NCBI RefSeq assembly: GCF_000425365.1
Contig: NZ_AUDH01000014.1
Location: 1 to 64,000 of the forward strand
Direction: 5' to 3'
DNA: 64,000 bases
Source: Rubritepida flocculans DSM 14296
Lineage (GTDB): Bacteria; Pseudomonadota; Alphaproteobacteria; Acetobacterales; Acetobacteraceae
The stretch's first letter is position 1. The number at the start of each line of letters is the position of its first letter. Positions 56,226 to 64,000 of this stretch are shown here, in pieces. A program made the translations under genes and the position numbers. Below the pieces are notes generated by a model. That model was not told where the DNA came from. It saw only the letters and a list, made by a program, of their open reading frames with translations, and did no database searches.

Positions 56226-56987
56226 ATGCGTGTGATCCGCTCCCTCGCCCTCGCCGCCTCGCTGCTCGCCGCCGGCCCCGCCCTGGCCGCGGGCAGCGCG
56301 CCCACCCCGCCGGACGCGCGCTTCGGCTTCGCGGGCCTTTTCGGCACCTTCGACCGCGGCGCGCTGCAGCGCGGCTTCCAGGTGTACAAGGAGGTCTGCG
56401 CCGCCTGCCACGCCATGCGCCAGCTCTCCTACCGCAACCTGCTGGAGATCGGCCTCTCCGAGGCCCAGGTGCGCGAGATCGCGGCGCAGTTCCAGGTGAC
56501 CGACGGCCCCAATGACGAGGGCCAGATGTTCGAGCGGCCCGCCCGCCTCTCGGACCGCTTCCGCCGCCCCTTCCCGAACGAGCAGGCCGCGCGCGCCGCC
56601 AACAACGGCGCCTATCCGCCCGATCTCTCGGTGATCGTGAAGGCCCGTCCGGACGGGGCGAACTACATCGCCGCGCTGCTCACCGGCTATGTGGACCCGC
56701 CGCCGGGCGTGGAGGTGATGGAGGGCATGCACTACAACGCCTGGTTCCCGGGCCATCAGATCGCCATGCCGAACATCCTCAACCCGGATGGAGTGGAGTA
56801 TGCCGACGGCACCCCGGCGACGGTGGAGCAGCAGGCGCGCGACGTGACGACCTTCCTCGCCTGGGCGGCGGAGCCGGAGCTCGAGCAGCGCCGCCGCATG
56901 GGCGTGCAGGTGCTGATCTTCCTCGCCATCCTGGGCGGCCTCGTCTATGCGACGAAGCGCAAGGTCTGGGCCGACGTGAAGCACTGA
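56226..56987 (+). CDS. petC: Cytochrome c1 of the bc1 complex
   Basis: The 253-residue protein has a signal peptide (1-22), haem c motif CAACH (58-62), PPDLSVIVKAR, and the axial Met181 in IAMPN. A C-terminal membrane anchor (about 228-245) ends in a basic tail. It begins four bases after petB. It passes electrons from the Rieske protein to soluble cytochrome c. Confidence 0.96.
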   Translation: MRVIRSLALAASLLAAGPALAAGSAPTPPDARFGFAGLFGTFDRGALQRGFQVYKEVCAACHAMRQLSYRNLLEIGLSEAQVREIAAQFQVTDGPNDEGQMFERPARLSDRFRRPFPNEQAARAANNGAYPPDLSVIVKARPDGANYIAALLTGYVDPPPGVEVMEGMHYNAWFPGHQIAMPNILNPDGVEYADGTPATVEQQARDVTTFLAWAAEPELEQRRRMGVQVLIFLAILGGLVYATKRKVWADVKH

Positions 56988-57045
56988 GAGTCCGGGCGGT
57001 GATGCGGGGCGTATCGAACGCGCCCCGGCGTCACCGCCACCCGGA

Positions 57046-58068
57046 TCAGTCCACCCGCACCAGCAGCTTGCCGAAATTCTCGCCCCGCAGCAGGCCGATG
57101 AAGGCGCGCGGGGCGTTGCGCAGCCCCTCCACCACATCCTCGCGCCAGCGCATCCGCCCCGCGGCGATGAGCGGGCGCATCTCGGCGAGGAAGGCGTCGT
57201 AGCGCCCCCAGCCCGTGTCGCTGACGATGAAGCCCTGGATGCGCAGCCGCTTGCGCACCACGGGCCCGAGGTTGGGCCCGGGCGGCGCGCCCGCCGCATC
57301 CGCGCCGGGGGCGATGTTGTACTGCGCGATCATCCCGCACATCACCATGCGTCCGAAATCGCGCAGCCGCGGGAACACCGCCGCCTGCACGGGCCCGCCC
57401 ACATTCTCCCAGTACACGTCCACCCCCTCGGGGCAGGCGGCGTCGAGCTGCGCCTCGAGCGGCCGGCGGTGGTCGAGGCAGGCGTCGAAGCCGAGTTCCT
57501 CCGTCACGAAGGCGCATTTCGCAGGCCCGCCCGCGATGCCGATGACGTGCGCGCCCCGCGCCTTGGCGAGCTGCCCCACCACCTGGCCCACCGCGCCCGA
57601 GGCGGCGCTGACCACCACCGTCTCGCCCGGCTTGGGCTGGCCGATGTCCTCGAGCCCCACCCAGGCGGTGAGCCCGGGCATGCCGAGCACGCCGAGCCAG
57701 GCCGGCAGCGGCGCCAGCGTCGCGTCCACCTTCCGCAGCCGCGCGCCCTCCACCAGGCAGAGGCGCTGCCAGCCCCGCCCGCCGGCCACGAGATCGCCGG
57801 GCGCGAAGCGCGGATCCTGGGAGGCGAGCACCTCGCCCGCCGTCTCGCCCTCCATCACCTCGCCGAGCTCCACGGGCTTCGCGTAGCTCTTGGCCGCGCT
57901 CATCCGCCCGCGCATGTAGGGGTCGAGGGAGAGGAAGCGCGCGCGCACCAGCACCTGGCCCGGGCCGGGGGCGGGGGGCGGCGGGGCCTCGGCGATCTCG
58001 AAATCCTCCGGGCCGGGCTCGCCCTCGGGGCGGCGGCGCAGCCGCACCTGCAGGTTGGTCTCGCTCAT
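57046..58068 (-). CDS. NADP-dependent medium-chain reductase (CurA/leukotriene B4 dehydrogenase-like)
   Basis: The 340-residue zinc-independent MDR has an N-terminal LSLDPYMRGRMS, cofactor motif VVVSAASGAVGQVVGQLAKARGAHVIGIAGG, and DVYWENVGGPV. The C-terminal RIQGFIVSD and RGENFGKLLVRV segments belong to curcumin reductase / alkenal-one oxidoreductases. It reduces alpha,beta-unsaturated carbonyls. It overlaps the aroKB stop (ATGA) although no functional link is obvious. Confidence 0.92.
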   Translation of the reverse strand: MSETNLQVRLRRRPEGEPGPEDFEIAEAPPPPAPGPGQVLVRARFLSLDPYMRGRMSAAKSYAKPVELGEVMEGETAGEVLASQDPRFAPGDLVAGGRGWQRLCLVEGARLRKVDATLAPLPAWLGVLGMPGLTAWVGLEDIGQPKPGETVVVSAASGAVGQVVGQLAKARGAHVIGIAGGPAKCAFVTEELGFDACLDHRRPLEAQLDAACPEGVDVYWENVGGPVQAAVFPRLRDFGRMVMCGMIAQYNIAPGADAAGAPPGPNLGPVVRKRLRIQGFIVSDTGWGRYDAFLAEMRPLIAAGRMRWREDVVEGLRNAPRAFIGLLRGENFGKLLVRVD

Positions 58069-59744
58069 GGCTCGCACCCCTCCTCCTGCAGAAGGGCGCG
58101 CACCGTCGCCTCCTGCACGCCCGATTCCGTGAAGGCCTCGCCGGGGCCGCGCAGCAGCACGAAGCGCATCGCCCCCTCGCGCGCCTTCTTGTCGGCCTTC
58201 ATCCGCGCGATCAGCCGCTCGGCCGAGAAGCGCCGCGGCAGGGCGGCGATGCGCGGGGGCAGCCCCACCTCGCGCAGATGCTCGCGCACGCGCCCGGGCA
58301 GCTCCTGGCTGCACAGGCCGAGCCGCGCCGAGAGCTCGGCGGCGAGGCCGAGGCCGATGGCCACCGCCTCGCCATGCAGCAGCTCGCCCGAATAGCCGCA
58401 CTCCGCCTCCAGCGCATGGCCGAAGGTGTGGCCGAGATTGAGCAGGGCGCGCCCGCCCTCGGGCTGGGTCTCGAACTCGTCCTCGGCGACGATGCCGGCC
58501 TTGAGCCGGCAGGATTCCAGCACGGCATGGGCGAGCGGCCCCGCCTCGCCGCGCATGGCGGCGGGGCCTTCGGCCTCGCACCACTCCCACAGCGGGCCCT
58601 GCAGCAGCCCGTGCTTGGCCACCTCCGCCCAGCCCGCCCGCAGCTCCCGACCGGGCAGGGTGGCGAGGGCGGCGGTGTCGGCCAGCACGAGCCTGGGCTG
58701 GTGGAAGGCGCCGAGCAGATTCTTCCCCTGCGCGGTGTTGATGCCCGTCTTGCCGCCCACGCTGCTGTCCACCTGCGCGAGCAGGGTGGTGGGGCATTGC
58801 ACGAAAGGCAGGCCGCGCAGCACCGTGGCCGCGACGAAGCCCGCAAGATCGCCCACCACGCCGCCGCCCAGCGCCACCACCACCGTCCGCCGGTCCGGCC
58901 GGGCGGCGAGGACGGCCTCGGCCACGCGCCCGTATTCCTCGAGGCTCTTGCTCGCCTCGCCCGGCGGCACAAGCACCTCCGCCAGGACGGCGAAGCCGCC
59001 CTCCGCGAGTCCCTCGCGCAGCGCGGGCAGATGCAGCGGCGCCACCTGCGCGTCGGAGACGACGACGGCGCGCCGCCCCTCCAGCCGCTGCGCCATCTCC
59101 GCGCCTGCGCGGCGCAGCAGCCCCGGGCCGATCAGCACGTCATAGGCGCCGCGGGCGAGGTCCACCCGCAGCCGCGCGGGCGGGCGATGGGCCAGCACCG
59201 CCTCGGCCACGCGGCGGGTGGTGGCCTCGGGGCTTTCGTCCGAACAGTTCACGATCAGGTCGGCCTCCGCATAGGACGGGTGGCGCTGGGCCATCAGGCG
59301 TTCCAGCACCTCGCGCGGGTCGGCATTCTGGAACATGGGCCGGTGCTCGCGCCCCGCCACGCGGCGCAGCAGCACGGGCAGCCGGCACTTGAGCCAGACC
59401 GAGAGCGCGCCCGATTCGCGCACCGCCGCCCGGGTGCGCGCATCCGCCCAGGCGCCGCCGCCGGTGGCGAGCACCACCGGGCCGCCCTCCGCGCGCAGCA
59501 GGCGCGCGATGACGCGCCGCTCGCCCTCGCGGAAATACGCCTCGCCATAGCGGGCGAAGATGTCCGCGATGGGAATGCCCGCGGCGGCCTCGATCTCCGC
59601 GTCCGCATCCAGGAAGGGCAGGTTCCAGCGCGCCGCGAGCCGCCGGCCGATGGAGGATTTGCCGCAGCCCGGCATGCCGACGAGCACGACGCTCCGGGTG
59701 GGGGCGGCCGGTGCTTCGGCCGATTCGACGAGGTTGCGTGACAC
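58065..59744 (-). CDS. aroKB: Fused shikimate kinase / 3-dehydroquinate synthase (AroK-AroB)
   Basis: In this single 559-residue frame, residues 1-185 are shikimate kinase: P-loop GMPGCGKS (23-30), the shikimate Asp in DADAEI, and RHPSYAEAD. Residues about 190-559 are 3-dehydroquinate synthase: ALGGGVVGDLAGFVAA, QVDSSVGGKTGIN, and the metal-site LNLGHTFGHALE. They catalyse two non-consecutive shikimate-pathway steps. The start is GTG 59744 (or GTG 59762). In E. coli the two are separate neighbouring genes; fused forms are, as I recall, annotated in Acetobacteraceae. Confidence 0.95.
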   Translation of the reverse strand: MSRNLVESAEAPAAPTRSVVLVGMPGCGKSSIGRRLAARWNLPFLDADAEIEAAAGIPIADIFARYGEAYFREGERRVIARLLRAEGGPVVLATGGGAWADARTRAAVRESGALSVWLKCRLPVLLRRVAGREHRPMFQNADPREVLERLMAQRHPSYAEADLIVNCSDESPEATTRRVAEAVLAHRPPARLRVDLARGAYDVLIGPGLLRRAGAEMAQRLEGRRAVVVSDAQVAPLHLPALREGLAEGGFAVLAEVLVPPGEASKSLEEYGRVAEAVLAARPDRRTVVVALGGGVVGDLAGFVAATVLRGLPFVQCPTTLLAQVDSSVGGKTGINTAQGKNLLGAFHQPRLVLADTAALATLPGRELRAGWAEVAKHGLLQGPLWEWCEAEGPAAMRGEAGPLAHAVLESCRLKAGIVAEDEFETQPEGGRALLNLGHTFGHALEAECGYSGELLHGEAVAIGLGLAAELSARLGLCSQELPGRVREHLREVGLPPRIAALPRRFSAERLIARMKADKKAREGAMRFVLLRGPGEAFTESGVQEATVRALLQEEGCEP

Positions 59745-59801
59745 GGCGACGATAGGTAGCACAGGGCCCCGACCGCGCGAGGGGATGCCCCGACACCCGC
59801 C

Positions 59802-59948
59802 ATGTTCCGCCGCCCCGTCCTGCTGATCCTCCTCCTGCTGCTGCTCGCCGCGGGGGGCGGGACGCTCTGGCTCGCCGCCTTCCCGCCGCCCGTCACCCCG
59901 GTTCCGGTCGAGCGGCTGCTGCCCAACGACCGTTTCCAGGTGCGCTGA
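59802..59948 (+). CDS. Small membrane-anchored protein upstream of xerD
   Basis: The frame encodes 48 residues: a basic start MFRRPV, one strong hydrophobic helix (about 6-27, Leu-rich) and a short periplasmic tail with PVTPVPVERLLPND. Codon use is GC3-rich like real neighbours. The stop is four bases before the xerD GTG. It is divergent from aroKB. Function unknown; single-helix proteins of this size can be regulators or complex subunits. Confidence 0.6.
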   Translation: MFRRPVLLILLLLLLAAGGGTLWLAAFPPPVTPVPVERLLPNDRFQVR

Positions 59949-59952
59949 GACG

Positions 59953-60882
59953 GTGGCCGCGCGCGCGCTCGAGAGCTTCCTCGAGATGATGGCGGCCGAG
60001 CGGGGCGCGGCGCGCAACACGCTCGAGGCCTATCGGCGCGACCTCACGGACGCCATCGCCCATCTGGGCCCGGGCGCGGCTGAGGCCGATGCGGCGGCGC
60101 TGCGCGGCTATCTCCAGGGGCTGGCGGCGCAGGGGCTCTCGCCGCGCACCCAGGCGCGGCGGCTGTCGGCGCTGCGGCAGTTCTACCGCTTCCTCGCCCG
60201 CGAGGGGCTGCGCCGCGACGACCCGACGGAGCTGCTCGACGCGCCGCGCCTGCCCGCGCCGCTGCCCAAGGCGCTCTCGGAGGCGGAGGTGGCGGCGCTG
60301 ATCGAGGGGGCGCAGCGCCTGCCGCCCGGAAAGGCCGCGGTGGCGGTGGCGGTGCTCGAGATGCTCTACGCCTCGGGGTTGCGCGTCTCCGAGCTCGTGA
60401 CGCTGCCCGCGGGCGCGCTGCGCGAGGAGGCGCCGCTGCTGCTGGTGCGCGGCAAGGGGGGGAAGGAGCGGCTGGTGCCTCTCTCCCGCCGGGCGCGGGA
60501 GGCGGCGCGCGCCGCGCGCGAGGGGCTGGCCGGGAAGGCCGGCGCGCGTCCCCGCTCGGCCCGCTTCCTGCTGCCCTCGCGCGCCGCGGGGGGCCATCTC
60601 ACGCGGCAATCCGTGGGGCTGCTGCTGAAGGAGGCTGCCGCCGCCGCGGGGCTCGACCCCGCGCGCGTCAGCCCGCATGTGCTGCGCCACTCCTTCGCCA
60701 CGCATCTGCTCTCGCGCGGGGCGGATTTGCGCAGCCTGCAGGCGCTGCTCGGCCATGCCGACATCGCCACCACCCAGATCTACACCCGCGTGCTGGAGGA
60801 GCGGCTGCGGGCGGTGCTGGAGGAGCACCACCCGCTCGCCGCCCCGCCCGCGCGCGGGCGGGCGCGTCAGGCGCGGACCTGA
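59953..60882 (+). CDS. xerD: Tyrosine recombinase XerD
   Basis: This 309-residue site-specific recombinase resolves chromosome dimers at dif with XerC and FtsK. It has an N-terminal SAM-like core-binding domain (about 5-85). Catalytic residues are Arg144 (GLRVSEL), Lys168 (GKGGKE), His242 and Arg245 ([12 protein letters not shown]), His268 (LLGHAD) and Tyr277 (QIYTRV). The start is GTG 59953. The last 16 bases overlap the convergent chemoreceptor gene. Confidence 0.94.
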   Translation: MAARALESFLEMMAAERGAARNTLEAYRRDLTDAIAHLGPGAAEADAAALRGYLQGLAAQGLSPRTQARRLSALRQFYRFLAREGLRRDDPTELLDAPRLPAPLPKALSEAEVAALIEGAQRLPPGKAAVAVAVLEMLYASGLRVSELVTLPAGALREEAPLLLVRGKGGKERLVPLSRRAREAARAAREGLAGKAGARPRSARFLLPSRAAGGHLTRQSVGLLLKEAAAAAGLDPARVSPHVLRHSFATHLLSRGADLRSLQALLGHADIATTQIYTRVLEERLRAVLEEHHPLAAPPARGRARQART

Positions 60883-63185
60883 CGGAGGAACTCCGCGGCC
60901 CGGCCGCGCAGCGTGGCCGCCTGGGCCGCGAGGTCGTTCGCCGCGTCCAGCACCTCTCCCGCGGCCTGGCCGGTCTCGCTCGAGCCGCGGCGCACATCCT
61001 CGATGCGCCGGGTCATGGCGCCCGTGGTCTCGGCCACCAGGGCGGCGCTGCGCGCGATCTCGCGCGTCGCCGCACCCTGTTCCTCCACCGCGGCGGCGAT
61101 GGCCGCCGTCACCTCGTTCATGCGCTCGATGGTGGCGGTGATGGAGCGCAGCGCCTCCACCGCCTGCTCGGTGCTGCCCTGGATGCCGCCGATCTGGGCG
61201 GCGATCTCCTCCGTGGCCTTGGCGGTCTGCGCGGCGAGGTTCTTCACCTCCGAGGCGACCACCGCGAAGCCCTTGCCCGCCTCGCCCGCGCGCGCCGCCT
61301 CGATCGTGGCGTTGAGCGCGAGAAGGTTGGTCTGCCCCGCGATGTCGCTGATCAGCCGCACCACGTCGCCGATCTTCTGCGCGGCCTGGGCGAGGCCCTG
61401 CACCGTGCCGTCGGTGGCGCGCGCCTCCTCGGCCGCCGCGCGGGCCACCTGCGCGCCCTCGGCCACCTGGCGGGTGATCTCGGCCACGCTGGCCGCCAGC
61501 TCCTCCGCACTCGCGGCGACCGCCTGCACCTCGCCCCCGGCGCGGCCCGAGGCCTCGGCCACCGCATCGGCCTCGCGGCCCGAGACCTCGGCGGCGGCGG
61601 TCAGGGTGCGCGCATTCTCCTGCATGCGCGAGGCGCCGCTCGCCACCGCCTCCACCACGCCGCCCACATCGGCCTCGAACCGGTCGGCGAGGCGGACCTG
61701 CTCGGTGACGAAGCGCCAGGAGAGCATGGGCCCCACATAGCCGCCCGAGGCGTCGCGGATCGCATTCACGTTCAGCTCCACCGCCTCGCCGCCCAGCGTC
61801 ATGCGCGCGCGGTGCGGCAGGCGCGAGGGATCGGCGAGCAGGGCGCGCTGGTGCTCGGGGTTGCGGTGGAAGATGTCCATGCTGGCGCCCAGCATCTCCT
61901 CGGGCTTCACCGGCAGGGCGGAGGCGATGGTCTCCATCATCCGCATCGCCTCGGGGTTCATGTAGGTGATGCGGAACTCGTTCCTCGGGTCCGCCATCAT
62001 GATGCCGAGCGGCATCTGCTCCAGCATCTGGCCGCGGGCGAAGGCCTGCTTCACCTCGCCGCGCAGCGTCTCCAGCGCGCCGGCGATGCGGCCGATCTCG
62101 TCGCGCCGGCCCTGGTGCGGCACGGCCGTGTCGGCGTCGCCCCCGGCGATGCGGCCCATGACACCGGCCAGGGCGCGCAGCGGCGTGGCGATGGCGCGCG
62201 TCGTCAGCCAGGCGCTGAGCAGCAGCAGCACCACGATCACGCCCGAGGTGATCAGCACCGCGTTCAGCGTGGCGCGGGCGGCGGTCATCGCCTCGGCCTT
62301 CAGCGCCTCGCTCGCCGCGGCGAGGGATTCCTCGGCCGTGCCGATGGCGCGCATCACCGCCTCGCGCGCGGGGGTGGTGCGCTCGGCGCGGATGGTCTGG
62401 ATCTCCTGCGCCTTCGTCACGATCGCCTCCGACGCCTCGGCCATGGCGATGCCGACGCTGGTCAGCCGCTCCACGTCGAGGCGGAGCGATTCGGGCGCCT
62501 GGCTCGCCAGCCGCCGGGCGTGCACGCGCATCTGCGCGCCCGACCGGCGCGCCCGCTGGGCCGCGGCCGGATCGTCGGTGGCGAGATAGCGCTGCGTGCC
62601 GAAGCGCACCTCGCTGACGGACTGGGTGTAGGTGGTCAGCACGTCGCGGAATTCCTCCCGCGCATCGCCCTCCAGGGCGAACTGGAGGTTCGCCGTCACC
62701 GCCTCCAGCGCCTGGTCGAACTCCGGGATGCGGGGGAAGAAGCGCTGGTCGCGCAGGTTGATCACCTCGATGCGCGCGGCGATCAGCGCCTCGGAGGCCG
62801 CGGAATACTCCTGCAGCACGCGCGTCGCGGTCTCCAGCGCCTCGCGCGCGGCGGCGGGGCCGTTGGCCGAGAGCTCCCGCGCCGCGGCGAGGCTGCCCTC
62901 CGCGTCGCGCAGGGCCTGGAGCATGGTGTTCTCCTCCACCCGCAGCTCCCGCGTGCCCTGGGCGAGCAGCACGCCGCGCTGGTGGCTGTTGGCCTGCTGC
63001 ATGCGCATCGCCGTCTCGATGGCCGCGCTGCGGGCGTCGGCGCCGCGCCGCGCCTCCTCATTGGCGTGGTCGAGCTGGCCGAGCTCCATCACCGCCGTTC
63101 CGACCAGCCCGGCGAGGAGCAGCATCGTCAGGCCCGCGCTGAGCGACAGCTTGAGGCCCACTCCGAGATTGTTGAACAGGCGCAT
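60867..63185 (-). CDS. Methyl-accepting chemotaxis protein with PAS domain
   Basis: In this 772-residue receptor TM1 (about 11-33) is followed by a long helical periplasmic sensor (four-helix-bundle type, about 35-300), TM2 (about 305-327) and HAMP (about 328-380). A PAS-like domain follows (about 390-510, [20 protein letters not shown]). The MA signalling domain has hairpin [20 protein letters not shown] and tip [31 protein letters not shown]. The ligand is unknown. No che genes are adjacent. Confidence 0.93.
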   Translation of the reverse strand: MRLFNNLGVGLKLSLSAGLTMLLLAGLVGTAVMELGQLDHANEEARRGADARSAAIETAMRMQQANSHQRGVLLAQGTRELRVEENTMLQALRDAEGSLAAARELSANGPAAAREALETATRVLQEYSAASEALIAARIEVINLRDQRFFPRIPEFDQALEAVTANLQFALEGDAREEFRDVLTTYTQSVSEVRFGTQRYLATDDPAAAQRARRSGAQMRVHARRLASQAPESLRLDVERLTSVGIAMAEASEAIVTKAQEIQTIRAERTTPAREAVMRAIGTAEESLAAASEALKAEAMTAARATLNAVLITSGVIVVLLLLSAWLTTRAIATPLRALAGVMGRIAGGDADTAVPHQGRRDEIGRIAGALETLRGEVKQAFARGQMLEQMPLGIMMADPRNEFRITYMNPEAMRMMETIASALPVKPEEMLGASMDIFHRNPEHQRALLADPSRLPHRARMTLGGEAVELNVNAIRDASGGYVGPMLSWRFVTEQVRLADRFEADVGGVVEAVASGASRMQENARTLTAAAEVSGREADAVAEASGRAGGEVQAVAASAEELAASVAEITRQVAEGAQVARAAAEEARATDGTVQGLAQAAQKIGDVVRLISDIAGQTNLLALNATIEAARAGEAGKGFAVVASEVKNLAAQTAKATEEIAAQIGGIQGSTEQAVEALRSITATIERMNEVTAAIAAAVEEQGAATREIARSAALVAETTGAMTRRIEDVRRGSSETGQAAGEVLDAANDLAAQAATLRGRAAEFLRQVRA

Positions 63186-63282
63186 GAGCGATTCCCGCAA
63201 TGGATGGCGCGCCAGCCTGACCCGGGGGCGGTGAAGGAAGGGTGAACCCCCCTCGACAGCCCCGCCCGCCGCCATCAAGTTG

Positions 63283-63302
63283 CCCCCCCGCAACCAGGGG
63301 GG
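63283..63302 (+). promoter_or_regulatory. Hairpin that would mask the flavin-reductase ribosome site
   Basis: A run of seven C (63283-63289) can pair with the run of six G (63297-63302) across a seven-base loop (GCAACCA). The G run is the only purine-rich ribosome-binding sequence before ATG 63312, nine bases on. The hairpin could thus gate translation, or be an accident of composition. Confidence 0.4.
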
Positions 63303-63311
63303 CCGCCCGCC

Positions 63312-63959
63312 ATGATGTTCGACTTCGAGACGCTCAGCGCCGCCGACCGCTACAAGCTGCTGGTGGCCACCGTGGTGCCCCGGCCCATCGCCTGGGTGGT
63401 GACGCAGGACAAGGCGGGCGTGGTCAACGCCGCCCCCTACTCCTTCTTCAACGCCTTCGCCGACAATCCGGCGGTGGTGGGCATCGGCTGCGGCCCCCGC
63501 CCGGACGGCCCCTCGCCCAAGGACACGCTGGCCAACATCGAGGCCACCGGCCAGTTCACCGTCTGCCTCGTGCCGCACCGGCTGGTGCACGAGATGGTCG
63601 CCACCGCCGTCGAGTTCGGCCCCGAGGTGGACGAGCTCGCCGAAGCCGGCCTGACCAGGCTGCCCTCGGCCAAGATCGCCCCCCCGCGCATCGGCGAGAG
63701 CCCCGTGGCCATGGAGTGCGAGACCTTCCAGCTCGTCCGCGCCGGCCACCACACCATCGTGCTGGGCAAGGTGCTGGCGATGCATGTGGCCGACGAGGCG
63801 GTGATGGACCCCGCCAAGCGCTACATCGACACCCCGAAGCTCGATCTGGTGGGCCGCATGCACGGGCGCGGCTGGTATGTGCGCACCACCGACCGCATCG
63901 AGGTGCCGCGCCTGACCGTGGCCGAATGGCAGGCGCGCAAGGCGGCGAAGGCCGGCTGA
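63312..63959 (+). CDS. Flavin reductase family protein (FMN-binding split barrel)
   Basis: The 215-residue split-barrel flavoprotein has [45 protein letters not shown], then [10 protein letters not shown] and [11 protein letters not shown]. This subgroup reduces FMN/FAD for two-component monooxygenases or serves as an oxidoreductase. ATG 63312 or 63315 can serve as start. No monooxygenase gene is within the window. Confidence 0.9.
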   Translation: MMFDFETLSAADRYKLLVATVVPRPIAWVVTQDKAGVVNAAPYSFFNAFADNPAVVGIGCGPRPDGPSPKDTLANIEATGQFTVCLVPHRLVHEMVATAVEFGPEVDELAEAGLTRLPSAKIAPPRIGESPVAMECETFQLVRAGHHTIVLGKVLAMHVADEAVMDPAKRYIDTPKLDLVGRMHGRGWYVRTTDRIEVPRLTVAEWQARKAAKAG

Positions 63960-64000
63960 GACGCGCCGCGCCGCGGGTTCCCACCGCGCCCGATCCGCGC

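Overview
The window is a very GC-rich bacterial chromosome segment, almost fully coding, with ATGA/GTGA/TGATG stop-start overlaps between most co-directional genes. The gene content suggests an alphaproteobacterium, most likely Acetobacteraceae (Roseomonas-like). The evidence is a fused aroK-aroB gene, petABC encoding a three-subunit cytochrome bc1 complex, SdhE next to mfd, an MmcB homologue, and several orphan Bug-type (TctC) solute-binding proteins. This placement is inferred from gene families, not from a marker gene. No rRNA, tRNA or CRISPR array was seen.

Layout. (1) 1-279 is the tail of an IS110-type transposase, abutting (2) a tight eight-gene minus-strand operon (9697 down to 276): alpha/beta hydrolase, 2-hydroxyacid dehydrogenase, metal amidohydrolase, M20 peptidase, cupin, Bug binding protein, penicillin-acylase-type hydrolase and BenE-type carrier. 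It looks like an uptake and amide-catabolism unit. (3) 9773-13842 holds a secreted trypsin-like protease divergent from a copper unit copA-cueR-copZ with a MerR-type operator. (4) 13909-19216 holds BI-1/YccA, a YbbP/YbbA-like ABC exporter divergent from a TesA-like esterase, and ThpR. (5) 19248-20987 holds a second copper-linked pair (DUF2946-like, PCu(A)C chaperone) and a membrane protein preceded by a ten-codon leader frame. (6) 21002-27733 holds a sirtuin, secreted protease, zinicin-like metalloprotease, PCD, MmcB, methyltransferase, cytochrome c, AbgB-like amidohydrolase and a histidine phosphatase. Two copies of a 128-bp palindromic repeat and one multi-hairpin element are interspersed. 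(7) 27828-32471 is a 1547-residue metallophosphatase with RTX calcium-binding repeats. (8) 32638-37433 is a Gld-type ABC transporter operon (ATPase, permease, GldG-like, DUF4340) ending in a Nudix hydrolase. (9) 37492-43314 holds recG, divergent from sdhE-mfd. (10) 43280-53233 is a mixed metabolic region: MATE, DadA-like oxidase, malate/lactate dehydrogenase, NTF2-like, UDP-ManNAc dehydrogenase, two Bug proteins, PEP mutase/ICL family, haloacid dehalogenase, a third repeat copy and a tyrosine phosphatase. (11) 53235-56987 is hemF divergent from petABC. (12) 57046-63959 holds a CurA-like reductase plus aroKB, a small membrane protein plus xerD, a PAS-containing chemoreceptor and a flavin reductase.

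The least expected signals are non-coding. They are a three-copy family of double-palindrome repeats whose ends supply stop or start codons of flanking genes, a 270-bp element of four or five hairpins closed by an outer inverted repeat between two convergent stops, a 12-G tract shared by the starts of two divergent genes, and several regulatory dyads and apparently leaderless starts. No obvious defence island or large novel enzyme system is present.
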